From Pseudomonas sp. (GTDB taxonomy: Bacteria > Pseudomonadota > Gammaproteobacteria > Pseudomonadales > Pseudomonadaceae), in contig NZ_PEKX01000002.1 in assembly GCF_002796985.1 (NCBI RefSeq), positions 62,001 to 126,000 on the forward strand: 64,000 bases of DNA, written 5' to 3'. Below the pieces are notes generated by a model, which searched no databases, was not told where the DNA came from, and saw only the letters and a list, made by a program, of their open reading frames with translations. Shown here piece by piece: positions 18,151-26,411 of the stretch (positions are counted from its first letter, which is position 1; each line of letters begins with the position of its first letter). The translations under genes and the position numbers were made by a program.

Positions 18151-18167
18151 CATTCAGGAATGAGCGA

Positions 18168-18848
18168 TCAGTGATCGTCTTCCATCCAGCCGCCGAATTC
18201 CTTCCAGCGGTTGACGATGCCGCAGAACAGCTCGGCGGTCTTCTCGGTGTCGTAGCGTGCCGAGTGGGCCTCGCGGTTGTCGAACTCGATACCGGCGGTC
18301 TGGCAGGCCTTGGCCAGTACGGTCTGACCGTAGGCAAGGCCGGCGAGGGTGGCGGTGTCGAAGCTGGAGAACGGGTGGAACGGGTTGCGCTTCACGCCGC
18401 TGCGGTTGACCGCGGCATTGAGGAAGCCCAGGTCGAAGCTGCTGTTGTGGCCGACCAGGATCGCCCGCTTGCAGCCGTTGGATTTCAGCGACTTGCGGAT
18501 GCCGCGGAAGATCTCGGTCAGCGCCTGCTCTTCCTGCACGGCCATGCGCAGCGGGTGGTCCAGCTTGATGCCGGTGAACTCCAGCGCGGCTTGCTCGATG
18601 TTGGCGCCTTCGAAGGGCTCCACGCGGAAGAAGTAGGTGTGCTCGGGGAACAGGTAACCACTGTCGTCCATGCCGATGGTGACGGCGGCGATTTCCAGCA
18701 GCGCGTCGGTGGCGCAGTTGAAGCCGCCGGTCTCGACGTCCACCACGACCGGCAGGTAGCCGCGGAAACGGCGTGCCATCGGGTGGCGCGGGCCGGGCGG
18801 GAAGGAGCCGTCGAGCTCTTCTTCGAAGATTTCGTTCTCGTCACTCAT
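18168..18848 (-). CDS. rnt: Ribonuclease T
   Basis: 226 aa DEDDh exonuclease. The motif VVDVETGGFN supplies the first Asp/Glu, VGHNSSFDLGFLN the second Asp, and HSARYDTEKTAELF the His and last Asp. RNase T trims 3' ends of tRNA and other stable RNAs and the tRNA CCA end. The start at 18848 (MSDENEIFEEE) overlaps the pyrC stop by ATGA, so pyrC and rnt are translationally coupled. Confidence 0.97.
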   Translation of the reverse strand: MSDENEIFEEELDGSFPPGPRHPMARRFRGYLPVVVDVETGGFNCATDALLEIAAVTIGMDDSGYLFPEHTYFFRVEPFEGANIEQAALEFTGIKLDHPLRMAVQEEQALTEIFRGIRKSLKSNGCKRAILVGHNSSFDLGFLNAAVNRSGVKRNPFHPFSSFDTATLAGLAYGQTVLAKACQTAGIEFDNREAHSARYDTEKTAELFCGIVNRWKEFGGWMEDDH

Positions 18849-19891
18849 GCTTGGTTCTCCAGCAGGCGCCAGCGCAGCTTCTCGCCGGCACGCAGCGGGA
18901 CTACATCGAAGTCGCCGAACGGCAGCGTTGCCGGGGCTTCCCATTCTTCACGCACCAGGGTGATGCGGTCGCTGTTGCGCGGCAGGCCGTAGAAATCCGG
19001 GCCATGCAGGCTGGCGAAGCCTTCCAGCTTGTCCAGCGCGTTGCGTTGCTCGAAGGCTTCGGCGTACAGCTCGATGGCGGCGTAGGCGGTGTAGCAGCCG
19101 GCGCAGCCGCAGGCGGCTTCCTTGGCGTGACGCGCGTGAGGTGCCGAGTCGGTGCCGAGGAAGAACTTCGCGCTGCCGCTGGTGGCCGCATCCAGCAGGG
19201 CTTCCTGGTGGGTGTTGCGCTTGAGGATCGGCAGGCAATAGAAGTGCGGGCGGATGCCGCCAACCAGCATGTGGTTGCGGTTGTACAGCAGGTGGTGCGC
19301 GGTGATGGTGGCGCCTACGTTGGCCGGGGCGGCCTTGACGAAGGCGGCGGCATCGCCGGTGGTGATGTGCTCGAAGACGACCTTCAGCGTCGGGAAACGC
19401 TCGACCACGCGGGTCAGGTGCTCGTCGATGAAGCGCTTCTCGCGGTCGAACACGTCGACCTCGGCGCGGGTCACCTCGCCATGCACCAGCAGCGGCAGGC
19501 CGACTTCGGCCATGGCTTCGAGTACGTGGAAGATGTTGTCGACGCTGGTCACGCCGGAGTCGGAGTTGGTGGTGGCGCCGGCGGGGTACAGCTTGGCGGC
19601 GTGCACGAAACCGGACGCCTTGGCGGCGCGGACTTCCTCGGCGCTGGTGCGGTCGGTGAGGTAGAGCACCATCAGCGGCTCGAAGCGGCTGCCGGCCGGA
19701 CGGGCGGCGAGGATGCGCTGGCGGTAGGCGTCGGCTTCGGCGGCGTCGCGTACCGGCGGAACCAGGTTCGGCATGATGATGGCGCGGCCGAAGGTGCGGG
19801 CGGCGTCGCCGACGGTTTGCGCGAGTGCGGCGCCGTCGCGCAGGTGGATGTGCCAGTCGTCGGGGCGCAGGAGTGTCAGGCGGTCGGACAT
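18845..19891 (-). CDS. pyrC: Dihydroorotase (type II)
   Basis: 348 aa. Cyclises carbamoyl-aspartate to dihydroorotate in pyrimidine synthesis. Zinc ligands are in RPDDWHIHLRDGAAL (H-x-H), the carboxylated Lys is in AAKLYPAGATTNSD, and further His/Asp residues are in FEHITTGDA and GTDSAPHA. Length and motifs match the E. coli-type class, unlike the longer PyrC/PyrX class that accompanies pyrB. Upstream gene of pyrC-rnt; divergent from motY. Confidence 0.96.
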   Translation of the reverse strand: MSDRLTLLRPDDWHIHLRDGAALAQTVGDAARTFGRAIIMPNLVPPVRDAAEADAYRQRILAARPAGSRFEPLMVLYLTDRTSAEEVRAAKASGFVHAAKLYPAGATTNSDSGVTSVDNIFHVLEAMAEVGLPLLVHGEVTRAEVDVFDREKRFIDEHLTRVVERFPTLKVVFEHITTGDAAAFVKAAPANVGATITAHHLLYNRNHMLVGGIRPHFYCLPILKRNTHQEALLDAATSGSAKFFLGTDSAPHARHAKEAACGCAGCYTAYAAIELYAEAFEQRNALDKLEGFASLHGPDFYGLPRNSDRITLVREEWEAPATLPFGDFDVVPLRAGEKLRWRLLENQA

Positions 19892-19966
19892 GCGGATTCC
19901 AGGGGTGCGGTTGCAGCGGGAAGAGGGGGAAATGCTACCGGAAAAGGCCGTCGCCGGCACTCGCTA

Positions 19967-19993
19967 TCAAGTTTTGCCAGGGCCGACCGATAG
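19967..19993 (+). promoter_or_regulatory. FliA (sigma28)-like promoter for motY
   Basis: TCAAGTTT (19967-19974) and ACCGATAG (19986-19993) are separated by 11 nt. The flagellar consensus is TAAAGTTT-N11-GCCGATAA, so 7 of 8 and 6 of 8 positions match with the exact spacing. The transcript would start near 20000, just before motY, which fits a flagellar motor gene. Confidence 0.7.
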
Positions 19994-20029
19994 ATTGTGG
20001 GACGCCTATTTACCTGTGTGGATGCCACC

Positions 20030-21022
20030 GTGCGCCAGTCTTCTGTTCTCCTGCTCACTCTTTGCGCGAGCCTTCCGGCCTGGGGGCTGACCTTCCAGCC
20101 GCGTCTGGAAAGCGCGCAATGGACGGTGGCGGGCGATCAGTTCGAGTGCCGGCTGTCGCAGAGTGTCGGCGGTTTCGGTGTCGGTGAGTTCGTCTGGCGC
20201 GCCGGCGAGCAACCGACCTTCCGTCTCAAGTCCCAGCAGGGCTGGCTCGGCACCGGCTCGGCGACCCTGCTGGCGGCCGCACCGCCATGGCGGCCGGGGC
20301 AGGGTGACGTGAACCTGGGCTCGGTGCGCGTGGGTGCCGGCGAGGTGCCGCTCAACAGTACCCAACAGCAGGCCGGGCGTCTGCTCGGCGGCCTGCTGGA
20401 AGGCCGTACGCCGGAAGTTCGCCATCGGACCCGCACCGGTGAAAGCCTGCTGGTGCGGCTGCTGCCGACCCGTTTCGCCGACGCTTACGCGCAGTTCCAG
20501 GACTGTTCGACGAAGATGCTTCCGGTCAACTTCGATCAGGTGCGTCAGAGCCAGGTCGGTTTCCCCGACGGCGGCACCGAGGTCGATGCCCTGGGCCGTG
20601 CCAAGCTGGACATCATCCTGGAATACATGAAGGCCGATCCGACGGTGAACCGCATCGAACTGGACGGCCATTCGGACAACAGCGGCAATCGTCTGGCCAA
20701 CCGTGAGGCGTCGCGCCGCCGCGCCATCGCGGTGATGGAGTACTTGAAGGCCAACGGCGTGGCCGAATCGCAGATCACCGTGCGCTTCTACGGTGAGCGC
20801 TACCCGCTGGTGAAGAACAATTCCGCCGCCAACCGCGCACAGAACCGCCGAGTGACGGTGAACCTGTCCCGTGAGGCGGTCGTCGAGCAGGCTCCCGCCG
20901 AAGTCCCGACCACCGCTCCGGCTCCCAGCGCCGCCAGTGTGCCCGCTCAGGGTGCGCCGGCAGCGCCTGCCACCAACGCTGCCAACCCACCCGCCACGCC
21001 GCCCGCGACACCCAAGGGCTGA
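20030..21022 (+). CDS. motY: Flagellar motor protein MotY (OmpA-like, T-ring)
   Basis: 330 aa from GTG 20030, which gives a basic N-terminus plus signal peptide (RQSSVLLLTLCASLPAWG). The N-terminal domain (~20-150) is the MotY/SMP-type beta domain. The C-terminal OmpA peptidoglycan-binding domain has VNRIELDGHSDNSGN, NREASRRRAIAV and NRAQNRRVTVNL. A Pro/Ala-rich tail of about 45 residues ends the protein. In P. aeruginosa the same slot between pyrC and argG holds motY, needed for the MotAB stator to work. Upstream GTGs at 19997 and 20018 are possible starts; 19997 is unlikely if the FliA-type promoter is used. Confidence 0.9.
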   Translation: MRQSSVLLLTLCASLPAWGLTFQPRLESAQWTVAGDQFECRLSQSVGGFGVGEFVWRAGEQPTFRLKSQQGWLGTGSATLLAAAPPWRPGQGDVNLGSVRVGAGEVPLNSTQQQAGRLLGGLLEGRTPEVRHRTRTGESLLVRLLPTRFADAYAQFQDCSTKMLPVNFDQVRQSQVGFPDGGTEVDALGRAKLDIILEYMKADPTVNRIELDGHSDNSGNRLANREASRRRAIAVMEYLKANGVAESQITVRFYGERYPLVKNNSAANRAQNRRVTVNLSREAVVEQAPAEVPTTAPAPSAASVPAQGAPAAPATNAANPPATPPATPKG

Positions 21023-21154
21023 GCCGCGGCAGCGAGTCGCACCGACGATAGTATTTGTCGCTTTGTCGTCTAAAGCTGTCGCCCCTCTGTAAATTATTCC
21101 GAGCGGACAGTAGAATCGGTCCCTTTCGTGGCAACCCCCGTGGAGTTGAGTGGC

Positions 21155-22372
21155 ATGGCGGACGTGAAGAAGGTAGTCCTGGCGTATTCCGGTGGCCTGG
21201 ATACCTCGGTAATTCTGAAGTGGCTGCAGGATACCTATAACTGTGAAGTGGTGACTTTCACCGCCGACCTGGGTCAGGGCGAGGAGGTCGAGCCGGCCCG
21301 TGCCAAGGCCAAGCAGATGGGCGTGAAAGAGGTCTTCATCGAGGACCTGCGAGAAGAGTTCGTCCGCGACTTCGTCTACCCGATGTTCCGTGCCAACACC
21401 GTCTACGAAGGCGAGTACCTGCTGGGTACTTCCATCGCCCGTCCGCTGATCGCCAAGCGCCTGATCGAGATCGCCAACGCCACCGGCGCTGACGCCATCT
21501 CCCACGGCGCTACCGGCAAGGGTAACGACCAGGTGCGTTTCGAGCTGGGCGCCTACGCGCTCAAGCCGGGCGTGAAGGTGATTGCTCCCTGGCGCGAGTG
21601 GGACCTGCTGTCCCGCGAGAAGCTGATGGACTACGCCGAAGCCCACAACATCCCGATCGAGCGCCACGGCAAGAAGAAATCGCCGTACTCCATGGATGCC
21701 AACCTGCTGCACATCTCCTATGAAGGCGGCGTGCTGGAAGACACCTGGACCGAGCACGAAGAGGACATGTGGAAATGGACCGTCTCCCCGGAGAAGGCCC
21801 CTGACGTCGCGACCTACATCGAGCTGACCTACCGCAAGGGCGACATTGTCGCCATCGACGGCAAGGACATGACGCCGGCCCAGGTGCTGGCCGAGCTGAA
21901 CCGCATCGGCGGCGCCAACGGCATCGGCCGTCTGGATATCGTCGAGAACCGCTACGTCGGCATGAAGTCCCGTGGCTGCTACGAGACCCCCGGCGGCACC
22001 ATCATGCTCAAGGCGCACCGCGCCATCGAGTCGATCACCCTGGACCGCGAAGTCGCTCACCTGAAGGACGAGCTGATGCCGCGCTACGCCAAGCTGATCT
22101 ACACCGGCTACTGGTGGAGCCCGGAGCGTGAAATGCTCCAGCAGATGATCGATGCCTCCCAGGAGTACGTGAATGGCGTCGTGCGCCTGAAGCTGTACAA
22201 GGGCAACGTCATCGTGGTCGGCCGCAAGTCCGACGACTCGCTGTTCGATGCCAACATCGCGACCTTCGAGGAAGACGGCGGCGCCTACAACCAGGCCGAT
22301 GCCGCAGGCTTCATCAAGCTCAACGCGCTGCGCATGCGTATCGCCGCGAACAAGGGCCGCAAGCTGTTCTAA
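21155..22372 (+). CDS. argG: Argininosuccinate synthase
   Basis: 405 aa. Joins citrulline and aspartate with ATP to argininosuccinate. The PP-loop is LAYSGGLDTS at the N-terminus, and the substrate motifs SHGATGKGNDQVRFE and KSRGCYETPGGTI are intact. The ATG at 21155 has GGAG 9 nt upstream. A TAGAAT hexamer at 21111-21116 with a poor -35 may be its promoter. A terminator lies 89 nt after the stop, beyond a REP pair. Confidence 0.98.
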   Translation: MADVKKVVLAYSGGLDTSVILKWLQDTYNCEVVTFTADLGQGEEVEPARAKAKQMGVKEVFIEDLREEFVRDFVYPMFRANTVYEGEYLLGTSIARPLIAKRLIEIANATGADAISHGATGKGNDQVRFELGAYALKPGVKVIAPWREWDLLSREKLMDYAEAHNIPIERHGKKKSPYSMDANLLHISYEGGVLEDTWTEHEEDMWKWTVSPEKAPDVATYIELTYRKGDIVAIDGKDMTPAQVLAELNRIGGANGIGRLDIVENRYVGMKSRGCYETPGGTIMLKAHRAIESITLDREVAHLKDELMPRYAKLIYTGYWWSPEREMLQQMIDASQEYVNGVVRLKLYKGNVIVVGRKSDDSLFDANIATFEEDGGAYNQADAAGFIKLNALRMRIAANKGRKLF

Positions 22373-22381
22373 GCGACCCTT

Positions 22382-22446
22382 GTAGGAGCGAGCTTGCTCG
22401 CGAAGCTTTTGCTTTTTGCGCGGTTCGCGAGCAAGCTCGCTCCTAC
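22382..22446. repeat. REP pair (GTAGGAGCGAGC type)
   Basis: Inverted pair of the common REP unit with a 17-nt spacer, 9 nt after the argG stop and before its terminator. Confidence 0.9.
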
Positions 22447-22460
22447 AGTAGAACAACAAT

Positions 22461-22488
22461 CCCCGGCCACGAGCCGGGGTTTGTGTTT
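22461..22488 (+). terminator. Rho-independent terminator of argG
   Basis: CCCCGGC / GCCGGGG, a 7-bp GC stem with a 5-nt loop, followed by tttgtgttt. Confidence 0.8.
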
Positions 22489-22527
22489 ATAAGCCCGCAC
22501 TCCGGGCACCTGATGAGGAAAGAATCG

Positions 22528-22920
22528 ATGAGACTGCTGCATACCATGCTGCGCGTCGGCGACATGGACAAATCCATCGCCTTCTACACCGAAGTCCTGG
22601 GCATGACCCTGCTGCGCCGCAAGGATTACCCGGACGGTCAGTTCACCCTGGCCTTCGTCGGTTACGGCAACGAGGACGACAACAGCGTCATCGAGCTGAC
22701 CTACAACTGGGGTGTGGATAAGTACGAATTGGGCACCGGCTACGGCCACATCGCCCTGGAAGTGGCCGACGTCTACAAGGCCTGCGAAGACATCCGTTCC
22801 CGCGGCGGCAAGATCACCCGCGAACCGGGCCCGATGCAGCACGGCACCAGCATCCTCGCCTTTGTCGAAGACCCGGACGGCTACAAGATCGAGCTGCTCA
22901 GCCCGCAGCGCAAGGACTGA
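22528..22920 (+). CDS. gloA: Lactoylglutathione lyase (glyoxalase I)
   Basis: 130 aa. Converts the methylglyoxal-glutathione hemithioacetal to S-lactoylglutathione. All four metal ligands can be seen: RLLHTMLRV (His), SVIELTYNWG (Glu), YGHIALEV (His) and DGYKIELL (Glu). The short form is typical of Ni/Co-dependent bacterial enzymes. The ATG at 22528 is preceded by GAGGAAAG. Followed by its own terminator; also adjacent to argG in P. aeruginosa. Confidence 0.97.
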   Translation: MRLLHTMLRVGDMDKSIAFYTEVLGMTLLRRKDYPDGQFTLAFVGYGNEDDNSVIELTYNWGVDKYELGTGYGHIALEVADVYKACEDIRSRGGKITREPGPMQHGTSILAFVEDPDGYKIELLSPQRKD

Positions 22921-22951
22921 CCCTTCGGCTGTCGTCGAAGCGTCCTTGGAG

Positions 22952-22980
22952 AAACCCCGCCCACCCGGCGGGGTTTTTCT
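22952..22980 (+). terminator. Rho-independent terminator of gloA
   Basis: AAACCCCGCC / GGCGGGGTTT, a 10-bp stem with a 5-nt loop and a T-run (tttttctttt), 31 nt after the stop. Confidence 0.92.
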
Positions 22981-23218
22981 TTTCCGCTGTCATCAGAAAG
23001 TCACCGCAGCGGTCATACTCAAAGGGCATCGACGTCGGACGCGTCGATTGCGGAAGCAGTTTCCGCCATTCGCTTGTCAGAGTCAGAAGGAGCAGTGCTG
23101 CGGGCCGGAGAATCCCCGCCGCGCCGCCCCCGGCAATGACGGCCGAATGGACGGCCGCATCGATTTATCGGAAGACCCCGCGCTTTGGCGCCCGGCTTCC
23201 ATCGTCAAGGAATACAGC

Positions 23219-24610
23219 ATGTCCCCAAGACCGGTAAACAATGCCTCGGTCAGCCCCAAGGGCAGCCTCGAAACCCTTTCCCAACGTGAAGTGCACCAGC
23301 TCAGCGAAGCCGGTTCAGGCAGCACCTACAAGCTCTTCCGCCAGTGTGCCCTGGCCATCCTCAACACCGGCACGCAGATCGACAACGCCAAGCACATCCT
23401 CGACGCCTACCGCGACTTCGAACTGGAAATCCACCAGCAGGACCGCGGCGTGCGCCTGGAACTGTTCAACGCGCCGGCCGACGCCTTCGTCGACGGCGAG
23501 ATGATCGCCAGCACCCGCGAGATGCTGTTCAGCGCCCTGCGCGACATCGTCTACACGCAGAACGCGCTGAACAGCCGGCGCTTCGGCCTGGACAGCTCGG
23601 CCGGCATCACCGACTACGTCTTCCACCTGCTGCGCAACGCCCGCTCCCTGCACGCCGGCGTGGAGCCGAAGATCGTCGTGTGCTGGGGCGGCCACTCCAT
23701 CAGCACCAACGAGTACAAGTACACCAAGAAGGTCGGCCACGAGCTGGGCTTGCGCAGCCTCGATGTCTGCACCGGCTGCGGCCCGGGCGTGATGAAGGGC
23801 CCGATGAAGGGCGCCACCATCGGCCACGCCAAGCAGCGCATCACCGATGGCCGCTACCTGGGCCTGACCGAACCGGGGATCATCGCTGCCGAGGCACCGA
23901 ACCCCATCGTCAACGAACTGGTGATCCTGCCGGACATCGAGAAGCGCCTGGAGGCCTTCGTCCGCGTCGGCCACGGCATCATCGTGTTCCCCGGCGGCGT
24001 TGGCACGGCCGAGGAGTTCCTCTATCTGCTGGGCATCCTGATGCACCCGGAAAACCAGGACATGCCGTTCCCCCTGGTGCTCACCGGCCCGCGCAGCGCG
24101 GCGGCCTACATCGAACAGCTGCATGCCTTCGTCGGCGCGACCCTGGGCGAGGCGGCGCAGAAGCGCTACCGCATCATCATCGACGACCCGGCGGAAGTCG
24201 CGCGGGAAATGAGCACCGGGCTGAAGCGGGTCAAGCAGTTCCGCCGCGAGCGCAACGACGCCTACCACTTCAACTGGCTGCTGAAGATCGACGAGGGCTT
24301 CCAGCGCCCGTTCGAACCGACCCACGAGAACATGGCCAGCCTGGACCTGGGCCGCGATGTGCCGCCCCACGAGCTGGCGGCGAACCTGCGCCGGGCGTTC
24401 TCCGGCATCGTCGCCGGCAACGTGAAGGATCGTGGCATCCGCATGATCGAAGAGTTCGGTCCGTACGAGATCCACGGTGACGCGGCCATCATGGAACCGC
24501 TGGATGCGCTGTTGCAGGCCTTCGTCGAGCAGCACCGCATGAAGCTTCCGGGCGGCGCGGCGTACGAGCCGTGCTACCGGGTGGTGCAGCGGGCGGCAGC
24601 AACGGCATGA
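23219..24610 (+). CDS. ppnN: Pyrimidine/purine-5'-nucleotide nucleosidase (LOG-like)
   Basis: 463 aa. Matches the PpnN/YgdH family, which cleaves the N-glycosidic bond of nucleoside monophosphates to base plus ribose-5-phosphate; the E. coli enzyme is stimulated by (p)ppGpp. The LOG core has the motif FPGGVGTAEEFLYLLG (PGGxGTxxE). N- and C-terminal PpnN-specific domains flank it (LNTGTQIDNAKHILDAYRDF; EFGPYEIHGDAAIMEPLDAL). The start ATG follows AAGGAA by 5 nt. The 240 nt in front hold no gene. Confidence 0.93.
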   Translation: MSPRPVNNASVSPKGSLETLSQREVHQLSEAGSGSTYKLFRQCALAILNTGTQIDNAKHILDAYRDFELEIHQQDRGVRLELFNAPADAFVDGEMIASTREMLFSALRDIVYTQNALNSRRFGLDSSAGITDYVFHLLRNARSLHAGVEPKIVVCWGGHSISTNEYKYTKKVGHELGLRSLDVCTGCGPGVMKGPMKGATIGHAKQRITDGRYLGLTEPGIIAAEAPNPIVNELVILPDIEKRLEAFVRVGHGIIVFPGGVGTAEEFLYLLGILMHPENQDMPFPLVLTGPRSAAAYIEQLHAFVGATLGEAAQKRYRIIIDDPAEVAREMSTGLKRVKQFRRERNDAYHFNWLLKIDEGFQRPFEPTHENMASLDLGRDVPPHELAANLRRAFSGIVAGNVKDRGIRMIEEFGPYEIHGDAAIMEPLDALLQAFVEQHRMKLPGGAAYEPCYRVVQRAAATA

Positions 24611-24614
24611 ACCT

Positions 24615-24707
24615 GTAGGAGCGAGGGGAACGCCATCGTTATTGCTCGCGAACAGAAATTCCCGGCGCCTCTGTGGCTGGGCGGTTCGCGAGCCAGCTCG
24701 CTCCTAC
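24615..24707. repeat. REP pair with disrupted left arm
   Basis: The right arm is nearly the usual REP unit (TTCGCGAGCcAGCTCGCTCCTAC). The left arm begins GTAGGAGCGAG and ends GCTCGCGAAC, but 18 unrelated nucleotides (24626-24643) replace the 3 usual bases between them. Confidence 0.8.
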
Positions 24708-24714
24708 GAAAAGC

Positions 24715-24744
24715 AAAAAGCCCCGCCAGGTTGCGGGGCTTTTT
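24715..24744. terminator. Bidirectional terminator
   Basis: AAAAAGCCCCGC / GCGGGGCTTTTT, a 12-bp stem with a 6-nt loop and A/T flanks. It serves ppnN on the plus strand and the small PA3496-family gene on the minus strand. Confidence 0.92.
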
Positions 24745-24772
24745 CATACGGGTGTTACGTTCAGGAGAAGGC

Positions 24773-24955
24773 TTACAGATCGAAATCGTAGTCGGACAAT
24801 TGGCGCTGCAGGCGGCGTTCTTCAAGCAGGTTGTCGATGATGCGGCGCTTGGTCAGGTTGGTCTTGGCGACCTCGACCGTGGCTTCTGCGCCGTCATCGC
24901 TGTCCTCTGTGCTGACATCGTCCTCGAGTTCGAGGTCTTCTTTGTCGTTTGCCAT
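24773..24955 (-). CDS. PA3496 family small protein
   Basis: 60 aa. An acidic N-terminal half (DKEDLELEDDVSTEDSDDGAE) is followed by a basic helix (NLTKRRIIDNLLEERRLQR) and an acidic end (SDYDFDL). No signal peptide or TM segment is visible. It belongs to the short pseudomonad family found beside nth and named after PA3496, annotated as putative envelope integrity; the role is not evident here. The ATG at 24955 is chosen over a GTG 9 nt upstream. It is in the same direction as nth, 107 nt downstream. Confidence 0.8.
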   Translation of the reverse strand: MANDKEDLELEDDVSTEDSDDGAEATVEVAKTNLTKRRIIDNLLEERRLQRQLSDYDFDL

Positions 24956-25062
24956 TCGGTGCACTCCACAACACGGGGTGTGTTGGCGCCCCTTATAGCG
25001 ACAAAGGACCGGACGGTAAAAAAGATTTTTTCAATCAGCCTGAAGGAATTTTCCCATATCGC

Positions 25063-25701
25063 TCAATCGTCGGAAGTCTTGTGCTTGTACTCACACAGGT
25101 CCTCGATCCGGCAACTGCCGCACTGCGGCTTGCGCGCCTTGCAGACGTAGCGCCCGTGCAGGATCAGCCAGTGGTGGGCATCGAGCAGGTATTCCTTGGG
25201 CACGAACTTGAGCAGCTTGCGCTCCACTTCCAGCACATTGCGCCCCGGCGCGATGTGGGTGCGGTTGGAAACGCGGAAGATGTGGGTGTCCACCGCCATT
25301 GCCGGCTGTCGGAAAGCCGTGTTGAGGACCACGTTGGCGGTCTTGCGGCCCACGCCCGGCAGGGCTTCGAGGTCTTCGCGGTTTTCCGGCACCTGGCCGC
25401 CGTGCTTCTCGATGAGGATGCGGCAGGTCTCGATGGTGTTCTTCGCCTTGCTGTTGTACAGGCCGATGGTCTTGATGTACTCCGACAGGCCGTCCACGCC
25501 GAGGGCATAGATCGCCTCCGGGGTATTGGCCACCGGGTAGAGCTTGGCGGTGGCCTTGTTCACCCCCACATCGGTGGCCTGCGCCGAGAGCAGCACGGCG
25601 ATCAGCAGCTCGAAGGGCGTGCTGTAGGCCAGCTCGGTTTCGGGGTTGGGATTGTCTTCTTTGAGTCGGCGGAAAATCTCCGCGCGCTTGGCGGCATTCA
25701 T
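25063..25701 (-). CDS. nth: Endonuclease III
   Basis: 212 aa DNA glycosylase/AP lyase for oxidised pyrimidines. The helix-hairpin-helix LPGVGRKTANVVLNTAF contains the catalytic Lys, VDTHIFRVSNR the catalytic Asp. The 4Fe-4S cluster has the spacing C-x6-C-x2-C-x5-C (CKARKPQCGSCRIEDLC). The start overlaps the rnfE stop by ATGA, so it is the last gene of the rnf operon, as in other gamma-proteobacteria. Confidence 0.97.
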   Translation of the reverse strand: MNAAKRAEIFRRLKEDNPNPETELAYSTPFELLIAVLLSAQATDVGVNKATAKLYPVANTPEAIYALGVDGLSEYIKTIGLYNSKAKNTIETCRILIEKHGGQVPENREDLEALPGVGRKTANVVLNTAFRQPAMAVDTHIFRVSNRTHIAPGRNVLEVERKLLKFVPKEYLLDAHHWLILHGRYVCKARKPQCGSCRIEDLCEYKHKTSDD

Positions 25702-26411
25702 TCGATCACTCCGGTCACGCGGACGCGTTGGCGCTCGGTCGCGGGTACGTCGCCCGTCGGCGCCTTGGCGCGGTCCGCCAGGCTTTCATCGATACGGTTC
25801 TTCAGTGCAATCAGCAGGCCCAGCACCAGGAAGGCACCGGGCGGTAAAACGGCGAGCAGCAGGCCCTGGTAGCCAGGAATCTGCAGCTTCCAGTCGGCGG
25901 CGCTGGGGCCGAACAGCAGGTCCATGCCGGCGAGCAGCGTGCCATGGCCGAGCAGTTCGCGCAGGGTGCCGATGGCCAGCAGGACGAGGGCGAAGCCCAG
26001 CCCCATCATCAGCGCGTCGAAGGCCGAGCGCGCGACGTTGTTGTTCGCGGCGAAGGATTCCGCGCGGCCGAGGATCACGCAGTTGGTGGTGATCAGCGGC
26101 ACGAAGATGCCCAGCACCTCATACAGCTCGTAGCGCCACGCCTGCATCAGCAGTTCGACGCAGGTGGTGAGGGTGGCGATGACCAGCAGGAAGGCCGGCA
26201 GGCGCACGGCTTCGCTCAGCGTGCCACGGATCAGCGATACGGCAACGCTGGAGCAGACCAGTACGAAGATCGTCGCCAGCCCCAGGCCGAGGGCGTTGAC
26301 CATGGAACTGCTGGTACCCAGCAACGGGCATAGCCCGAGCAGCTGTACCAGGCCGGGGTTGTTCTTCCACAGGCCCTGCAGGGCGATTTCGCGGTAGCCG
26401 GGATTATTCAT
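25698..26411 (-). CDS. rnfE: Electron transport complex subunit RnfE
   Basis: 237 aa inner-membrane subunit of the Rnf complex, with six predicted TM helices. Contains LGLCPLLGTSSSMVNALGLG and the paired motif LLITTNCVILGRAESFA (with V in place of L at the start), shared with RnfA; together RnfA and RnfE bind the intramembrane Fe-S cluster through Cys in these motifs. The C-terminal tail (ALKNRIDESLADRAKAP) is cytoplasmic. The ATG at 26411 overlaps rnfG by 8 nt. Confidence 0.96.
   Translation of the reverse strand: MNNPGYREIALQGLWKNNPGLVQLLGLCPLLGTSSSMVNALGLGLATIFVLVCSSVAVSLIRGTLSEAVRLPAFLLVIATLTTCVELLMQAWRYELYEVLGIFVPLITTNCVILGRAESFAANNNVARSAFDALMMGLGFALVLLAIGTLRELLGHGTLLAGMDLLFGPSAADWKLQIPGYQGLLLAVLPPGAFLVLGLLIALKNRIDESLADRAKAPTGDVPATERQRVRVTGVIE

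Noticed and set aside
13738..18153. A 1471-codon open frame on the minus strand opposite purL
   Set aside because: It is the shadow of a high-GC gene: the purL frame has all enzyme motifs, the antisense product is low-complexity His/Gly/Val-rich with no family pattern.
20006..22459. Minus-strand open frame opposite motY and argG
   Set aside because: Crosses two real genes and a REP pair; no believable product.
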